DNA of 64,000 bases from Paracoccus albicereus. GTDB lineage: Bacteria > Pseudomonadota > Alphaproteobacteria > Rhodobacterales > Rhodobacteraceae. The notes below the pieces were generated by a model. It saw only the letters and a list, made by a program, of their open reading frames with translations. It did no database searches and was not told the DNA's origin. Position numbers and translations under genes: made by a program. Position 1 is the stretch's first letter. Each line of letters begins with the position of its first letter. The stretch is from positions 1 through 64,000 of the forward strand of contig NZ_JAKZEU010000003.1 of the NCBI RefSeq assembly GCF_024359525.1. The letters run 5' to 3'. This document shows, in pieces, positions 28,144 to 36,486 of the stretch.

Positions 28144-28533
28144 ATGAGCCACCAGATCCCCATCCGAGTCTATTACGAAGACACCGATCTCGCCGGTATC
28201 GTCTATTACGCCAACTACTTTAAATTCATCGAAAGAGGCCGGACGGACTGGCTGCGCGACCTGGGCATCGACCAGTCCGCGCTGAAGGATCAGGCAGGCG
28301 TCGTCTTCGCCGTGCGCCGGGTCGAGGCCGATTATCTCAGCCCCGCCCGCTTCGACGATCTGCTGACGGTGGAAACCGATCTCGCCGCCATGACACCTGC
28401 CCGGATCATCGTGGACCAGCGTGTGAGCCGCGACGGCATCACCCTCTTGTCCGCGCGTGTCACCATCGCCTGCCTCGGCCCGGGCGGCCGTCCCACGCGC
28501 ATCCCCGAAGCCGTCCGAAAGGCGATCGCATGA
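28144..28533 (+). CDS. ybgC: tol-pal system-associated acyl-CoA thioesterase YbgC
   Basis: 129 residues. The catalytic motif YYEDTDLAGIVYYANYFKF (~9-27) is that of the 4-hydroxybenzoyl-CoA thioesterase/YbgC hotdog family, with the active Asp in EDTD. YbgC hydrolyses acyl-CoA or acyl-ACP and is routinely encoded with tolQRAB. Its stop overlaps the next gene by ATGA. Confidence 0.93.
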   Translation: MSHQIPIRVYYEDTDLAGIVYYANYFKFIERGRTDWLRDLGIDQSALKDQAGVVFAVRRVEADYLSPARFDDLLTVETDLAAMTPARIIVDQRVSRDGITLLSARVTIACLGPGGRPTRIPEAVRKAIA

Positions 28534-29252
28534 CCACGCGCATCGCCATGTGGTCCGGACCCCGCAACCTTTCGACCGCGATGATGCGCAGTTTCGGCGC
28601 GCGCGGTGATTGCGCCTGCGTGGATGAACCGTTCTACGCCCACTACCTGCTGCAGACCGGCCTCGATCATCCGATGCGCGACGTGATCATCGAAAGCCAA
28701 CCCGCCGACTGGCGTGACGCGCGCGACGCGATGTTGGTGGCGACGGACCGGCCGATCCAGTACCAGAAACACATGGTTCAGCACATGCTGCCGGGGATGC
28801 AGACGGACTGGCTGGCGGACCTGACGAACGTCTTCCTGATCCGCGCGCCCGAACGCGTCGTCGCCAGCTTCTCGGCCAAGCGCGGCCTGCCCTCGCCCGA
28901 TGAATTGGGCTTTCGTCGCCAGCGCGAATTGCTCGAGGAACTCGCCCGCCGCGGCCCGGTCCCGGTCGTCATCGACAGCGCCGACATCCGCCGCGCGCCG
29001 AGACCCGCTCTTGCCACGCTGTGCGACGCGATCGGGATTCCCTTTACCGAACGGATGCTGTCCTGGCAGCCCGGCGAAAAGCCCGAAGACGGAATCTGGG
29101 GCAGCCATTGGTATGATGCGGTCAACAATTCCACGGGCTTCGCTGGCGCCGAGGGACCATTGCCCACACTGGACGGCCCGCTCGAGGCCTTGGCCGAAAG
29201 CCTGCAGGATGACTACGCCGCGGTCGCGGACCACCGGCTTCGCATAGACTGA
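28530..29252 (+). CDS. sulfotransferase-like P-loop protein
   Basis: 240 residues. The N-terminal MWSGPRNLSTAMMRSFG (~residues 7-23) has the look of the 5'-phosphosulfate-binding loop of sulfotransferase-fold proteins, and DLTNVFLIRAPERVVASF (~94-111) resembles the 3'-phosphate-binding region. Activity on sulfate donors is not established for this branch. It is unusual to find it between ybgC and tolQ, which are normally adjacent; the ATGA overlap with ybgC shows co-translation. GC and codon use match the surroundings. Confidence 0.65.
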   Translation: MTTRIAMWSGPRNLSTAMMRSFGARGDCACVDEPFYAHYLLQTGLDHPMRDVIIESQPADWRDARDAMLVATDRPIQYQKHMVQHMLPGMQTDWLADLTNVFLIRAPERVVASFSAKRGLPSPDELGFRRQRELLEELARRGPVPVVIDSADIRRAPRPALATLCDAIGIPFTERMLSWQPGEKPEDGIWGSHWYDAVNNSTGFAGAEGPLPTLDGPLEALAESLQDDYAAVADHRLRID

Positions 29253-29356
29253 AGCTGGCGACACTCTCGCCTTTGTGTTGGTCAACCCCCTGACCCTTCT
29301 GGTATCAACGCTTTAGAAGGCCGCGCGAACGGCTCGCCAGACTCTGAGGCAGTGAC

Positions 29357-30049
29357 ATGGACCCCAATCAGGCCGCAACGGCCCTAGATTTCTCGATGAT
29401 CGCGCTGTTCTGGCGCGCTTCCCTGACCGTGCAGATCGTTATGGTGGTGCTGGTTCTGGCCAGTGTCTGGGCGTGGTCGATCATCATCCAGAAGCTCATC
29501 ACCTACCGCGCTGCGCGCGCCGAGGCGAACCGTTTCGACCGCAGCTTCTGGTCTGGCGACCCGCTGGACGATCTCTACGATCGGCTGGGCGAGAACCCGC
29601 GCGGCCCGTCCGAGCGCGTCTTCGCCGCCGGCATGACCGAATGGCGCCGCAGCCACCGCGACGACGGTGACCTGATCCCAGGCGCGAGCCAGCGCATCGA
29701 CCGGGCCATGAACGTCGCCATCCAGCGCGAGGAGGATCGCCTGACGCGGGGCCTGACGCTGCTTGCGACCGTCGGATCGACGGCGCCGTTCATCGGTCTT
29801 TTCGGCACCGTCTGGGGCATCAAGAACGCCTTCGAGGGCATCGCGATGAGCCAGAACACCAACCTCGCCGTCGTCGCCCCCGGCATCGCCGAAGCGCTGG
29901 TCGCGACCGCGCTCGGACTTCTGGCCGCGATCCCGGCCGTGATCTTCTACAACAAGCTCTCGGGCGACGCCGACCGGTTGACGGGCAATTACGAGACATT
30001 CTCCGACGAATTCGCGACTATCCTGTCGCGGCAGTTGGACGGGGCCTAG
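29357..30049 (+). CDS. tolQ: Tol-Pal proton channel protein TolQ
   Basis: 230 residues, three membrane helices (~12-38, ~135-160, ~170-195). The TolQ/ExbB/MotA pore signatures are TVGSTAPFIGLFGTVWGI (~137-154) and GIAEALVATALGLLAAIPAV (~176-195). With TolR it uses the proton gradient to energise TolA for outer-membrane constriction at division. A GAGG-type site precedes the ATG. Confidence 0.96.
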   Translation: MDPNQAATALDFSMIALFWRASLTVQIVMVVLVLASVWAWSIIIQKLITYRAARAEANRFDRSFWSGDPLDDLYDRLGENPRGPSERVFAAGMTEWRRSHRDDGDLIPGASQRIDRAMNVAIQREEDRLTRGLTLLATVGSTAPFIGLFGTVWGIKNAFEGIAMSQNTNLAVVAPGIAEALVATALGLLAAIPAVIFYNKLSGDADRLTGNYETFSDEFATILSRQLDGA

Positions 30050-30052
30050 GTC

Positions 30053-30514
30053 ATGGCCGCCACGCTCCAGCGTCAGGGGCGCAGCCGGCGCGGCGGTCGC
30101 GGACGGCGGCGCAGCGCACCCATGGCCGAGATCAACGTGACGCCCTTCGTGGACGTGATGTTGGTGTTGCTGATCATATTCATGGTGGCGGCGCCCCTTC
30201 TGACCGTCGGCGTCCCCCTGGAATTGCCGCGCACCGCGGCTGTCGCCCTGCCTTCGGAGCCGGAAGAGCCGCTGGTCATCAGCCTGACGGACGACGGCCA
30301 GCTTCTTTTGATGGACGAACAGGTCAGCGAGGCCGATCTGATCGCCCGCCTGCAAGCGGTGCTGGCCGAGCGGGACACCGCCAAGATCTTCCTGCGCGCC
30401 GACCGTGAACTGGCCTATGGTCGCGTCGTGCAGGTCATGGGCGCGCTGAACGGCGCAGGCTTCACCGACATCGTGCTGGTGACGGAGACCGGCGGACCCG
30501 AGATGAACGGCTGA
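30053..30514 (+). CDS. tolR: Tol-Pal system protein TolR
   Basis: 153 residues. A basic N-terminus is followed by one membrane helix containing the conserved aspartate in NVTPFVDVMLVLLIIFMVAA (~25-44), then a periplasmic ExbD/TolR domain. It partners TolQ and starts 3 bp after the tolQ stop. Confidence 0.95.
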   Translation: MAATLQRQGRSRRGGRGRRRSAPMAEINVTPFVDVMLVLLIIFMVAAPLLTVGVPLELPRTAAVALPSEPEEPLVISLTDDGQLLLMDEQVSEADLIARLQAVLAERDTAKIFLRADRELAYGRVVQVMGALNGAGFTDIVLVTETGGPEMNG

Positions 30515-30521
30515 TCGCCAG

Positions 30522-32222
30522 ATGGATCGGGCGCAAAGCATCGGCAGGTGGACCTCGGGGCTCGCGCATGCGGGTTTCCTTGCATGGCTCGCGCTGTCGG
30601 GTTCGCTGTTCCGCCCGATCGACACGCCCGCGATCCGCATGACCGAAGTCGCCACGATGACCGAGGCCGAGTTTCAGGATTATGCCGCCAGCGCGCGTGG
30701 TGCCGGCCCCGTGGGCGGCGAGGTTGCGGCAGTGCCGGGACTGGCCGCGCCGACGGATGCAAGCGACGATCCGGGCGCGCCGGAGGCTTCGGTCGCGCCC
30801 GCCGCCGGGGCCGATGCGCCGGAGCTTGCCGCACCTGATGGGGCGGAAGACGCGCCTGACACCGGTGGCCTGTCGATGTCCGCGCCGGTCAGCATCGCGA
30901 CCGAATTGCCTGACGTTTCCGCAACGCCCGCCCTGCCCGGAAACGACGGGGCAGAGGTCGCGATTGCCCAACCGACACCGCTGGCGCCGCCAAGCAGCGA
31001 AGCCTCGCCCGATCGGCCGGCCCTGCCCGAGCCGGAGCTCAGCGTGACCGCACCAGAGGCACCGCGATCACCCTTGGCGCTCGACGTGTCGCGGCGTCCA
31101 CAGGACCGGCCCGAGGGTCTGGTCGAGAACCGCGCGGCCCGGCTGGCTGCAGCGGAGGCCGCAAGGCAGGCCCGCGTGGCAGCCGAAGCGCAGGCGGCCC
31201 GGCGAGCCGAAGCCGCCGCACGTGCAGAGGTCGAGGCAGCTCAGCAGGCCGAAGCCGCCCGGCAGCAGCAAGCGGCGCGACAGGCCCAGGCAGAGCGCGA
31301 AGCCGCCGCAGAGGCCGCCCGCCGTGCGGAAGCCGAAGCAGCGGTGGCGGCCGAAGCCGAGGCATTGGCGGAAGCGGAACGGCAAGCGCAGGAGCTGGCC
31401 GACGCCATCGCTGCCGAGCGTGCTGACGAAATCCGTGAAGAAAGAGAACAGGCGATCCGCGAAGAGGAAGCGCGTCGCGCAGAAGAAGAACGTCAGGCGG
31501 AAGCCGAGCGGCAGGCGGAAGAACAGCGCCGCGCCGAAGCTGAGAGGCAGGCAGAGGCTGAGCGTCAAGCCGAGGCTGAGCGTCAAGCCGAGGCGGAACG
31601 CCAAGCCGAGGCCGAGCGGCAGGCTGAAGCAGAGCGCCAGGCAGAGGCAGAGCGCCAGGCGGAGGCGCAGCGCCAGGCCGATGCCGCCGCAGCCGAAGTC
31701 GCGGCGGGGCAGCGCGGCCTGTCACCCGAACTGCAGGCGGCACTCGATGATGCCGCGCGGGCCGAGCAGGACGTCGCAGATGCCGAGGCAGCCGCCGCCG
31801 TCGGTGCAAGCCGGACCGAACCGGGTGGCGACGCCCTCGCCATGGCGCTCGACCAGGCATTGGACGTCCCCGGAGCAGGCGAAAGCCAGGGGCCGCCTCT
31901 GTCGGTGGCCGAGCGTGATGGCTTCCGCATCCAGATCGAGGCTTGCTGGAACAAGGGGGCCCTCTCTGTCGAGGCTGCACAGACCACGGTTTCCGTCCGC
32001 TTCTCGATGGACGCGAACGGCATGCCCGAGGATCGCACCCTGCGGCTGATGGGCCACGAAGGCGGTGGCCCGGCCGCCGCGCAACAGGCCTTCGAAGTTG
32101 CGCGCCGCGCGATCCTGCAATGCGCGATCCGCAATGGCGGCTACGGCCTGCCGCTGAACAAGTACGAGCGCTGGAAAGACGTGATCGTCGACTTCCGCCC
32201 CGATGGTCCATCGGTGAACTGA
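30522..32222 (+). CDS. tolA: cell envelope integrity protein TolA
   Basis: 566 residues, long for TolA. One N-terminal membrane helix (~14-30), a Pro/Ala/Glu-rich linker, then a charged Ala/Glu/Arg/Gln helical stalk (~200-395) that spans the periplasm and includes eight 6-residue repeats. The C-terminal globular domain (~465-560, with GFRIQIEACWNKGALS and CAIRNGGYGLPLNKYERW) contacts TolB/Pal. Two cysteines in the C-terminal domain may pair. The stalk explains the high Arg/Ala composition of every overlapping frame. Confidence 0.92.
   Translation: MDRAQSIGRWTSGLAHAGFLAWLALSGSLFRPIDTPAIRMTEVATMTEAEFQDYAASARGAGPVGGEVAAVPGLAAPTDASDDPGAPEASVAPAAGADAPELAAPDGAEDAPDTGGLSMSAPVSIATELPDVSATPALPGNDGAEVAIAQPTPLAPPSSEASPDRPALPEPELSVTAPEAPRSPLALDVSRRPQDRPEGLVENRAARLAAAEAARQARVAAEAQAARRAEAAARAEVEAAQQAEAARQQQAARQAQAEREAAAEAARRAEAEAAVAAEAEALAEAERQAQELADAIAAERADEIREEREQAIREEEARRAEEERQAEAERQAEEQRRAEAERQAEAERQAEAERQAEAERQAEAERQAEAERQAEAERQAEAQRQADAAAAEVAAGQRGLSPELQAALDDAARAEQDVADAEAAAAVGASRTEPGGDALAMALDQALDVPGAGESQGPPLSVAERDGFRIQIEACWNKGALSVEAAQTTVSVRFSMDANGMPEDRTLRLMGHEGGGPAAAQQAFEVARRAILQCAIRNGGYGLPLNKYERWKDVIVDFRPDGPSVN
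31533..31676 (+). repeat. eight 18-bp coding repeats in tolA
   Basis: Tandem 18-bp units encode AEAERQ (the last unit is AEAQRQ). Synonymous changes between units show they are not freshly expanded, but a few neighbouring units are nearly identical in DNA. Stalk length could vary by unequal recombination. Confidence 0.85.
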
Positions 32223-32265
32223 TGCTTTCTTTTCCCGCCCGTTCAGACCTGCTAGGGACCCGGTC

Positions 32266-33642
32266 ATGATCCGCATTGCCTCAATCGCCGCCCTTCTGAC
32301 ATCCGTCGCAGCCCTGCCGCTGGTCGCGCAGGAGGCTGCGCCCGATGCCGGGCTGTCGGTCGATGTGGCGCCCCAGATCGGCCCGGCCGCCGAGGACGAG
32401 GGCGGGCCGCTGCGCATCGAGATCACCGATGGCGTAGTCGAACCCCTGGCAATCGCGATCGCACCGTTCCACGGCGACGGACTCGCTGCCGAGGTGCAGT
32501 CGGTCGTCGAGGCGGACCTGACCGGCACCGGCCTTTTCCGCAGCATCGACGACGATGCGTTTCTGGAAACCCGAGACCGTTTCGACGCGCCGGTTGGGTA
32601 CGAGAAATGGAAGGCGATCAACGCGCAGGCGCTGGTGACCGGCGACGTGTCGGCGACCGAGACCGAGGTGACGGTGCGTTTTCGCCTGTTCGACATCTTC
32701 TCGGGTCAGGCGCTTGGCGACGGGATGCAGTTCGTGACCGCCCGTGACGACTGGCGCCGGGCCGCGCACAAGATGGCCGATCAGATCTATGCCCGTCTGA
32801 CGGGCGAGGCGCCTTATTTCGACAGCCGCGTCGCTTTTATCCAGGAAACCGGCCCGAAGGACGCTCGCCTCAAGCGGCTTGGGATCATGGATTACGACGG
32901 CGCGAACATCGCCTGGCTGACCGGCGACGAAGCGCTTGTCCTAGCGCCGCGTTTCGCACCGGACGGCAAGTCGATCCTCTATACCAGCTTCGAAAGCGGC
33001 TTTCCGCAGATCCGCGTGATGGATGTGGAAAGCGTCACCTCACGACCGCTGACCGAAGCCAGCGACACGATGGCGTTTTCGCCGCGCTACTCGCCGGACG
33101 GCAAGTGGATCGTCTATTCGCAGGACAAGGCAGGCAATTCCGATATCTGGCAGATGGAGCCCGCGACGGGCACCGCACGCCCGCTGATCGCCTCGCCTGC
33201 GATCGAGACCTCGCCCGATTACAGCCCCGACGGCACCCAGATCGTCTTCGAGTCGGACCGTTCTGGCAGCCCGCAGCTTTACGTCGCGCCGGCAGATGGT
33301 TCGGGTGAGCCCGTGCGGATTAGCTTTGGCGAAGGCCGTTACGGAACACCGGCATGGTCGCCCAACGGCGACCGTATCGCCTTTACCCGCCAGGAAGGCG
33401 AATCCTTCCATATCGGTGTCATGCGCGCTGACGGGTCCGAAGAGACGATGCTGACCGAATCGTTCCTTGACGAGGGACCGACCTGGGCGCCCAATGGGCG
33501 GGTCGTCATGTTCACCCGCGTGACGCCGGGCGGCGACGGTGAGCCGCGGCTGCACTCGGTCGACATCACCGGGCGCAACATGCGACCGCTCGATCTTGAT
33601 TTCGCGGCCTCCGATCCGGCGTGGGGACCGCTGCTGCCATGA
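32266..33642 (+). CDS. tolB: Tol-Pal system protein TolB
   Basis: 458 residues. Signal peptide ending near ALPLVAQ (~22), an N-terminal alpha/beta domain (~45-175), then a six-bladed propeller whose blades carry PDG/PNG repeats (FAPDGKSILYTS, YSPDGKWIVYSQ, YSPDGTQIVFES, WSPNGDRIAFTR). It is periplasmic and binds TolA and Pal. Its stop lies at the start of the pal frame (ATGA at 33639). Confidence 0.96.
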   Translation: MIRIASIAALLTSVAALPLVAQEAAPDAGLSVDVAPQIGPAAEDEGGPLRIEITDGVVEPLAIAIAPFHGDGLAAEVQSVVEADLTGTGLFRSIDDDAFLETRDRFDAPVGYEKWKAINAQALVTGDVSATETEVTVRFRLFDIFSGQALGDGMQFVTARDDWRRAAHKMADQIYARLTGEAPYFDSRVAFIQETGPKDARLKRLGIMDYDGANIAWLTGDEALVLAPRFAPDGKSILYTSFESGFPQIRVMDVESVTSRPLTEASDTMAFSPRYSPDGKWIVYSQDKAGNSDIWQMEPATGTARPLIASPAIETSPDYSPDGTQIVFESDRSGSPQLYVAPADGSGEPVRISFGEGRYGTPAWSPNGDRIAFTRQEGESFHIGVMRADGSEETMLTESFLDEGPTWAPNGRVVMFTRVTPGGDGEPRLHSVDITGRNMRPLDLDFAASDPAWGPLLP

Positions 33643-33659
33643 AGGAAACCGGCGTGAAG

Positions 33660-34244
33660 ATGATCACTCGACATGGACGGGCCGCGACCCTCGCGCTCCT
33701 CCTCGCGGCGGGCGGACTGTCCGCCTGCGCCCCGACGCAGCAGCTTCCGCGGCAGGTAAGTGATCCCTACGCGAATGCGGGGGGGGTCGCGATCTATCAG
33801 GGCAATCTGCCCGGCGGTTCCCTGGGCGGCAGCGCCAGCGCTGAGTATTTCCGGACGGTCGTCGGCGACACGGTCCTGTTCACCGCCGACCAGACGACGC
33901 TCAGCGCCGAGGCGCGGACCCGTCTGGCCGCTCAGGCGCAGTGGCTGATCAACAACACGGCCTTCAACGCCCGCGTGGAAGGCCACGCCGACGAAAAGGG
34001 CACCCGCGAATACAACCTCGCCCTTGGCGCGCGCCGCGCCAGCGCGGTTCAGGAATACCTCGTCGCACAGGGGGTCGAGGCTGGCCGTATCCGCACGAAC
34101 ACGTTCGGCAAGGAGCGTCCGCTGGAGGTCTGCTCGACAGAGGTCTGTTTCGCCCAGAACCGCCGAGCGCAAACCATTGTAGAACCCGCGGCGGGTGCGG
34201 CGCCCCCCGTCCCCGACGCGACAACACCGGGCGCGGGCGTGTGA
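33660..34244 (+). CDS. pal: peptidoglycan-associated lipoprotein Pal
   Basis: 194 residues from the ATG at 33660. The lipobox LLLAAGGLSAC gives a 22-residue lipoprotein signal. The OmpA-like peptidoglycan-binding domain (~residues 70-180) shows VEGHADEKGTREYNLALGAR with the conserved Asp and Arg. It anchors the outer membrane to the wall. An earlier ATG at 33639, overlapping the tolB stop, is a possible start; AAGGAA upstream of 33660 and the normal signal length favour 33660. A cysteine pair (CSTEVC) lies near the end of the domain. Confidence 0.93.
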   Translation: MITRHGRAATLALLLAAGGLSACAPTQQLPRQVSDPYANAGGVAIYQGNLPGGSLGGSASAEYFRTVVGDTVLFTADQTTLSAEARTRLAAQAQWLINNTAFNARVEGHADEKGTREYNLALGARRASAVQEYLVAQGVEAGRIRTNTFGKERPLEVCSTEVCFAQNRRAQTIVEPAAGAAPPVPDATTPGAGV

Positions 34245-35161
34245 TGCGCCGGTTTGCGACAACAGCCGCCTTGGCCTTGGCGCTGCTTTCGGCACCCGCG
34301 TTTGCGCAGGACGGACCGACGCTTGCCGATCTTCAAGCCGACCTGCGCACGCTGTCGGCCGACCTGCAATCGCTTCGGGGCGAGCTGATGGCCTCGGGCC
34401 AGCTGGGTTACGCCGCGGCGGGGGGCGACACCGCGATCGACCGGATGAACGCGATGGAGGCGCAGATCGCCACGCTGACAGGCCAGGCCGAACAGTTGCA
34501 GAACCGCATCCGCCGCGTCGTCGCGGACGGCACCACTCGACTGGGCGATATCGAGTTCCGATTGTGCGAGATGGACCCGAACTGCGATTTGTCGAGCTTG
34601 ATGAACCAGCCCGAGCTGGGCAGCACCGGCAACTCAGGGATGCCCGCCATGCCGGCACCTGCGTCCGGCGCGGCAGGCGCGCCGCCGCGTCCGGCAGCCA
34701 CGACCGCCAGCGAACAGGCTGATTTCGACCGGGCCCGGGAGGTGCTCGGTCAGGGTGACTTTCGCCGCGCAGCCGAGCTCTTCGCGGCCGTCGCCGAAAC
34801 CCATGCCGGCGGCCCGCTGACGGCTCAGGCCCTGTATCTGCGCGGGATCGCGCTGGAGCGTGCGGGCGATCAGGATGGTGCGGCCGGGGCCTGGCTGGAA
34901 AGCTTCGCGGCAGACCCCGAGGGCAGCAGCGCCGCAGACAGCCTTCTGCGCCTTGCGACCGTGATCGGCGAAAAGGGCGATCCGCTGGCGGCCTGTCTTT
35001 ATCTGGCAGAGATTCCCGTCCGTTTTGGTGGCAGCGATGCCGCGGTCGAGGCCGAAAGCCGCATGGCACAACTGAATTGCGGCGCGGCCGCCCTGCCCGT
35101 TCCCGATGGCGTCGAGGGGCTGGACCCCGAATTCGGTGCCGACATGGCGGAACATGGCTAG
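34244..35161 (+). CDS. cpoB: cell division coordinator CpoB (YbgF)
   Basis: 305 residues. Signal peptide ending near APAFAQ (~22), a coiled-coil trimerisation region (~28-110), a Pro/Ala linker (~130-155), then TPR repeats (~160-285). CpoB links Tol-Pal activity to septal peptidoglycan synthesis. Its ATG overlaps the pal stop by one base (TGATG). The C-terminal repeats contain the AACLYLAEIPVRFGG segment typical of YbgF. Confidence 0.92.
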   Translation: MRRFATTAALALALLSAPAFAQDGPTLADLQADLRTLSADLQSLRGELMASGQLGYAAAGGDTAIDRMNAMEAQIATLTGQAEQLQNRIRRVVADGTTRLGDIEFRLCEMDPNCDLSSLMNQPELGSTGNSGMPAMPAPASGAAGAPPRPAATTASEQADFDRAREVLGQGDFRRAAELFAAVAETHAGGPLTAQALYLRGIALERAGDQDGAAGAWLESFAADPEGSSAADSLLRLATVIGEKGDPLAACLYLAEIPVRFGGSDAAVEAESRMAQLNCGAAALPVPDGVEGLDPEFGADMAEHG

Positions 35162-36406
35162 GTGGGCGCGGCGGTGAGCCTTGGTGCCGCCGACCGCATC
35201 CGTGCCGCACTGAATCGGCTGGCGGGCGACATGCCCATCCTCGGGATCGCGATTTCCGGCGGCGGCGACTCGACCGCGCTTCTTCATATTGCGGCGGATT
35301 GGGCGCGCGACCGGACGCTGATGGCAGCGACCGTAGACCACGGACTGCGACCGGACAGCGCAGTCGAGGCGAAGCAGGCGGGCGAGGCGGCAACGGCCCT
35401 TGGCATCCCCCATGTCGTCTTGCGTTGGACCCGAGAAACCGAGGCCGGAAACCTGATGGCCGAAGCGCGGGACGCGCGACTGCGCCTTCTTTCAGGCTGG
35501 GCGCAACGCAACAATCTGCCTGCGGTCCTGCTGGGCCATACCCGCGACGATGTGGCCGAGACGCTAATGATGCGTCTGGCGCGCGGGGCTGGCATTGACG
35601 GGCTGGCAGAAATGGCCGAATGGCGCGACGCCTTCGGATTGCGCTGGATCCGGCCGATGCTGGGCGTGGGCCGTGCCGAACTGCGCGAGTGGATGCAGGC
35701 GCGCGATATCGGGTGGATCGACGATCCCTCGAACCAGAACACCGATTTCGAACGTGTCCGTGTCCGCAAGGCGATGGCCGATCTGGGGGTCGACACGATG
35801 GCTCTGGCTAAGGTCGCCGCCAATCTCAGCGAGGCGCGGGACGCCCTGGCGCTTTACGCCGCCGAAATCTGCCGCGATGCGCGGGCGACACGGGGCACGC
35901 TGATCCTGCCACGTGGCCCAATCCGTCGTGCGCCTGCCGAGATTCGGCGGCGCATCGTTGTCGCCGCCTGCCGCTGGATCACCGGCGCCGACTACCCGCC
36001 GCGCCGCGCGGCGGTCTCACACGCGTTGAACGGGCTGGCCGGCGGGTCCCGGGTCACGCTGGACGGCGCCATGCTGGAACCCGATGGCGAACGCCTGCAC
36101 GTCATCCGCGAGCCTGCGGCTGCGATGCGCGCACCAAGCGTCGATGGTGCAAGCCCGGTCTGGGACAACCGCTGGCGCATCGAGGGTCTGGAGGCGGGAC
36201 AGGAGGTTTCGGCCGTCGGGCTCGAGGATCTGGTCCGCCTGCCGTGGCGCAATGCCGGGCTTGATCGCGATGAGGCGGCGGGCACCCCGGCGATCCGCGA
36301 GAACGGCAAGTTGGTCGCGGCGCCCCTGCTGCAGGCCGGATCACGCGTCACCTGTTTGCCGTCGCGTGATATCGCCGATTTTCAGACAATGCTGGTGCGA
36401 CACTAG
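35162..36406 (+). CDS. tilS: tRNA(Ile)-lysidine synthetase TilS
   Basis: 414 residues. The PP-loop ATP-pyrophosphatase motif ISGGGDSTALLH (~residues 31-42) and LLGHTRDDVAETLMMRLARG (~124-143) define TilS, which makes lysidine-34 so that tRNA-Ile(CAU) reads AUA. A GTG directly after the cpoB stop is the chosen start; a second GTG at 35174 is possible. In many proteobacteria tilS and ftsH follow the tol genes, as here. Confidence 0.93.
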   Translation: MGAAVSLGAADRIRAALNRLAGDMPILGIAISGGGDSTALLHIAADWARDRTLMAATVDHGLRPDSAVEAKQAGEAATALGIPHVVLRWTRETEAGNLMAEARDARLRLLSGWAQRNNLPAVLLGHTRDDVAETLMMRLARGAGIDGLAEMAEWRDAFGLRWIRPMLGVGRAELREWMQARDIGWIDDPSNQNTDFERVRVRKAMADLGVDTMALAKVAANLSEARDALALYAAEICRDARATRGTLILPRGPIRRAPAEIRRRIVVAACRWITGADYPPRRAAVSHALNGLAGGSRVTLDGAMLEPDGERLHVIREPAAAMRAPSVDGASPVWDNRWRIEGLEAGQEVSAVGLEDLVRLPWRNAGLDRDEAAGTPAIRENGKLVAAPLLQAGSRVTCLPSRDIADFQTMLVRH

Positions 36407-36428
36407 ACGCTAGTCGTGATATCCTGCA

Positions 36429-36456
36429 TTGAACGGGGCGGCTTCATGCCTATCTT
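36429..36456 (+). promoter_or_regulatory. candidate promoter for ftsH
   Basis: -35 TTGAAC (36429-36434), a 16-bp spacer and -10 TATCTT (36451-36456) in the 80-bp gap after tilS. The start point would be about 25 nt before the ftsH initiation codon. Confidence 0.5.
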
Positions 36457-36486
36457 CCGTTAAACCGTCCCCCGGAGGAATCTGAC

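Noticed and set aside
31533..31676. CRISPR or satellite interpretation of the 18-bp repeats
   Set aside because: They stay in frame in tolA and encode the expected periplasmic stalk.
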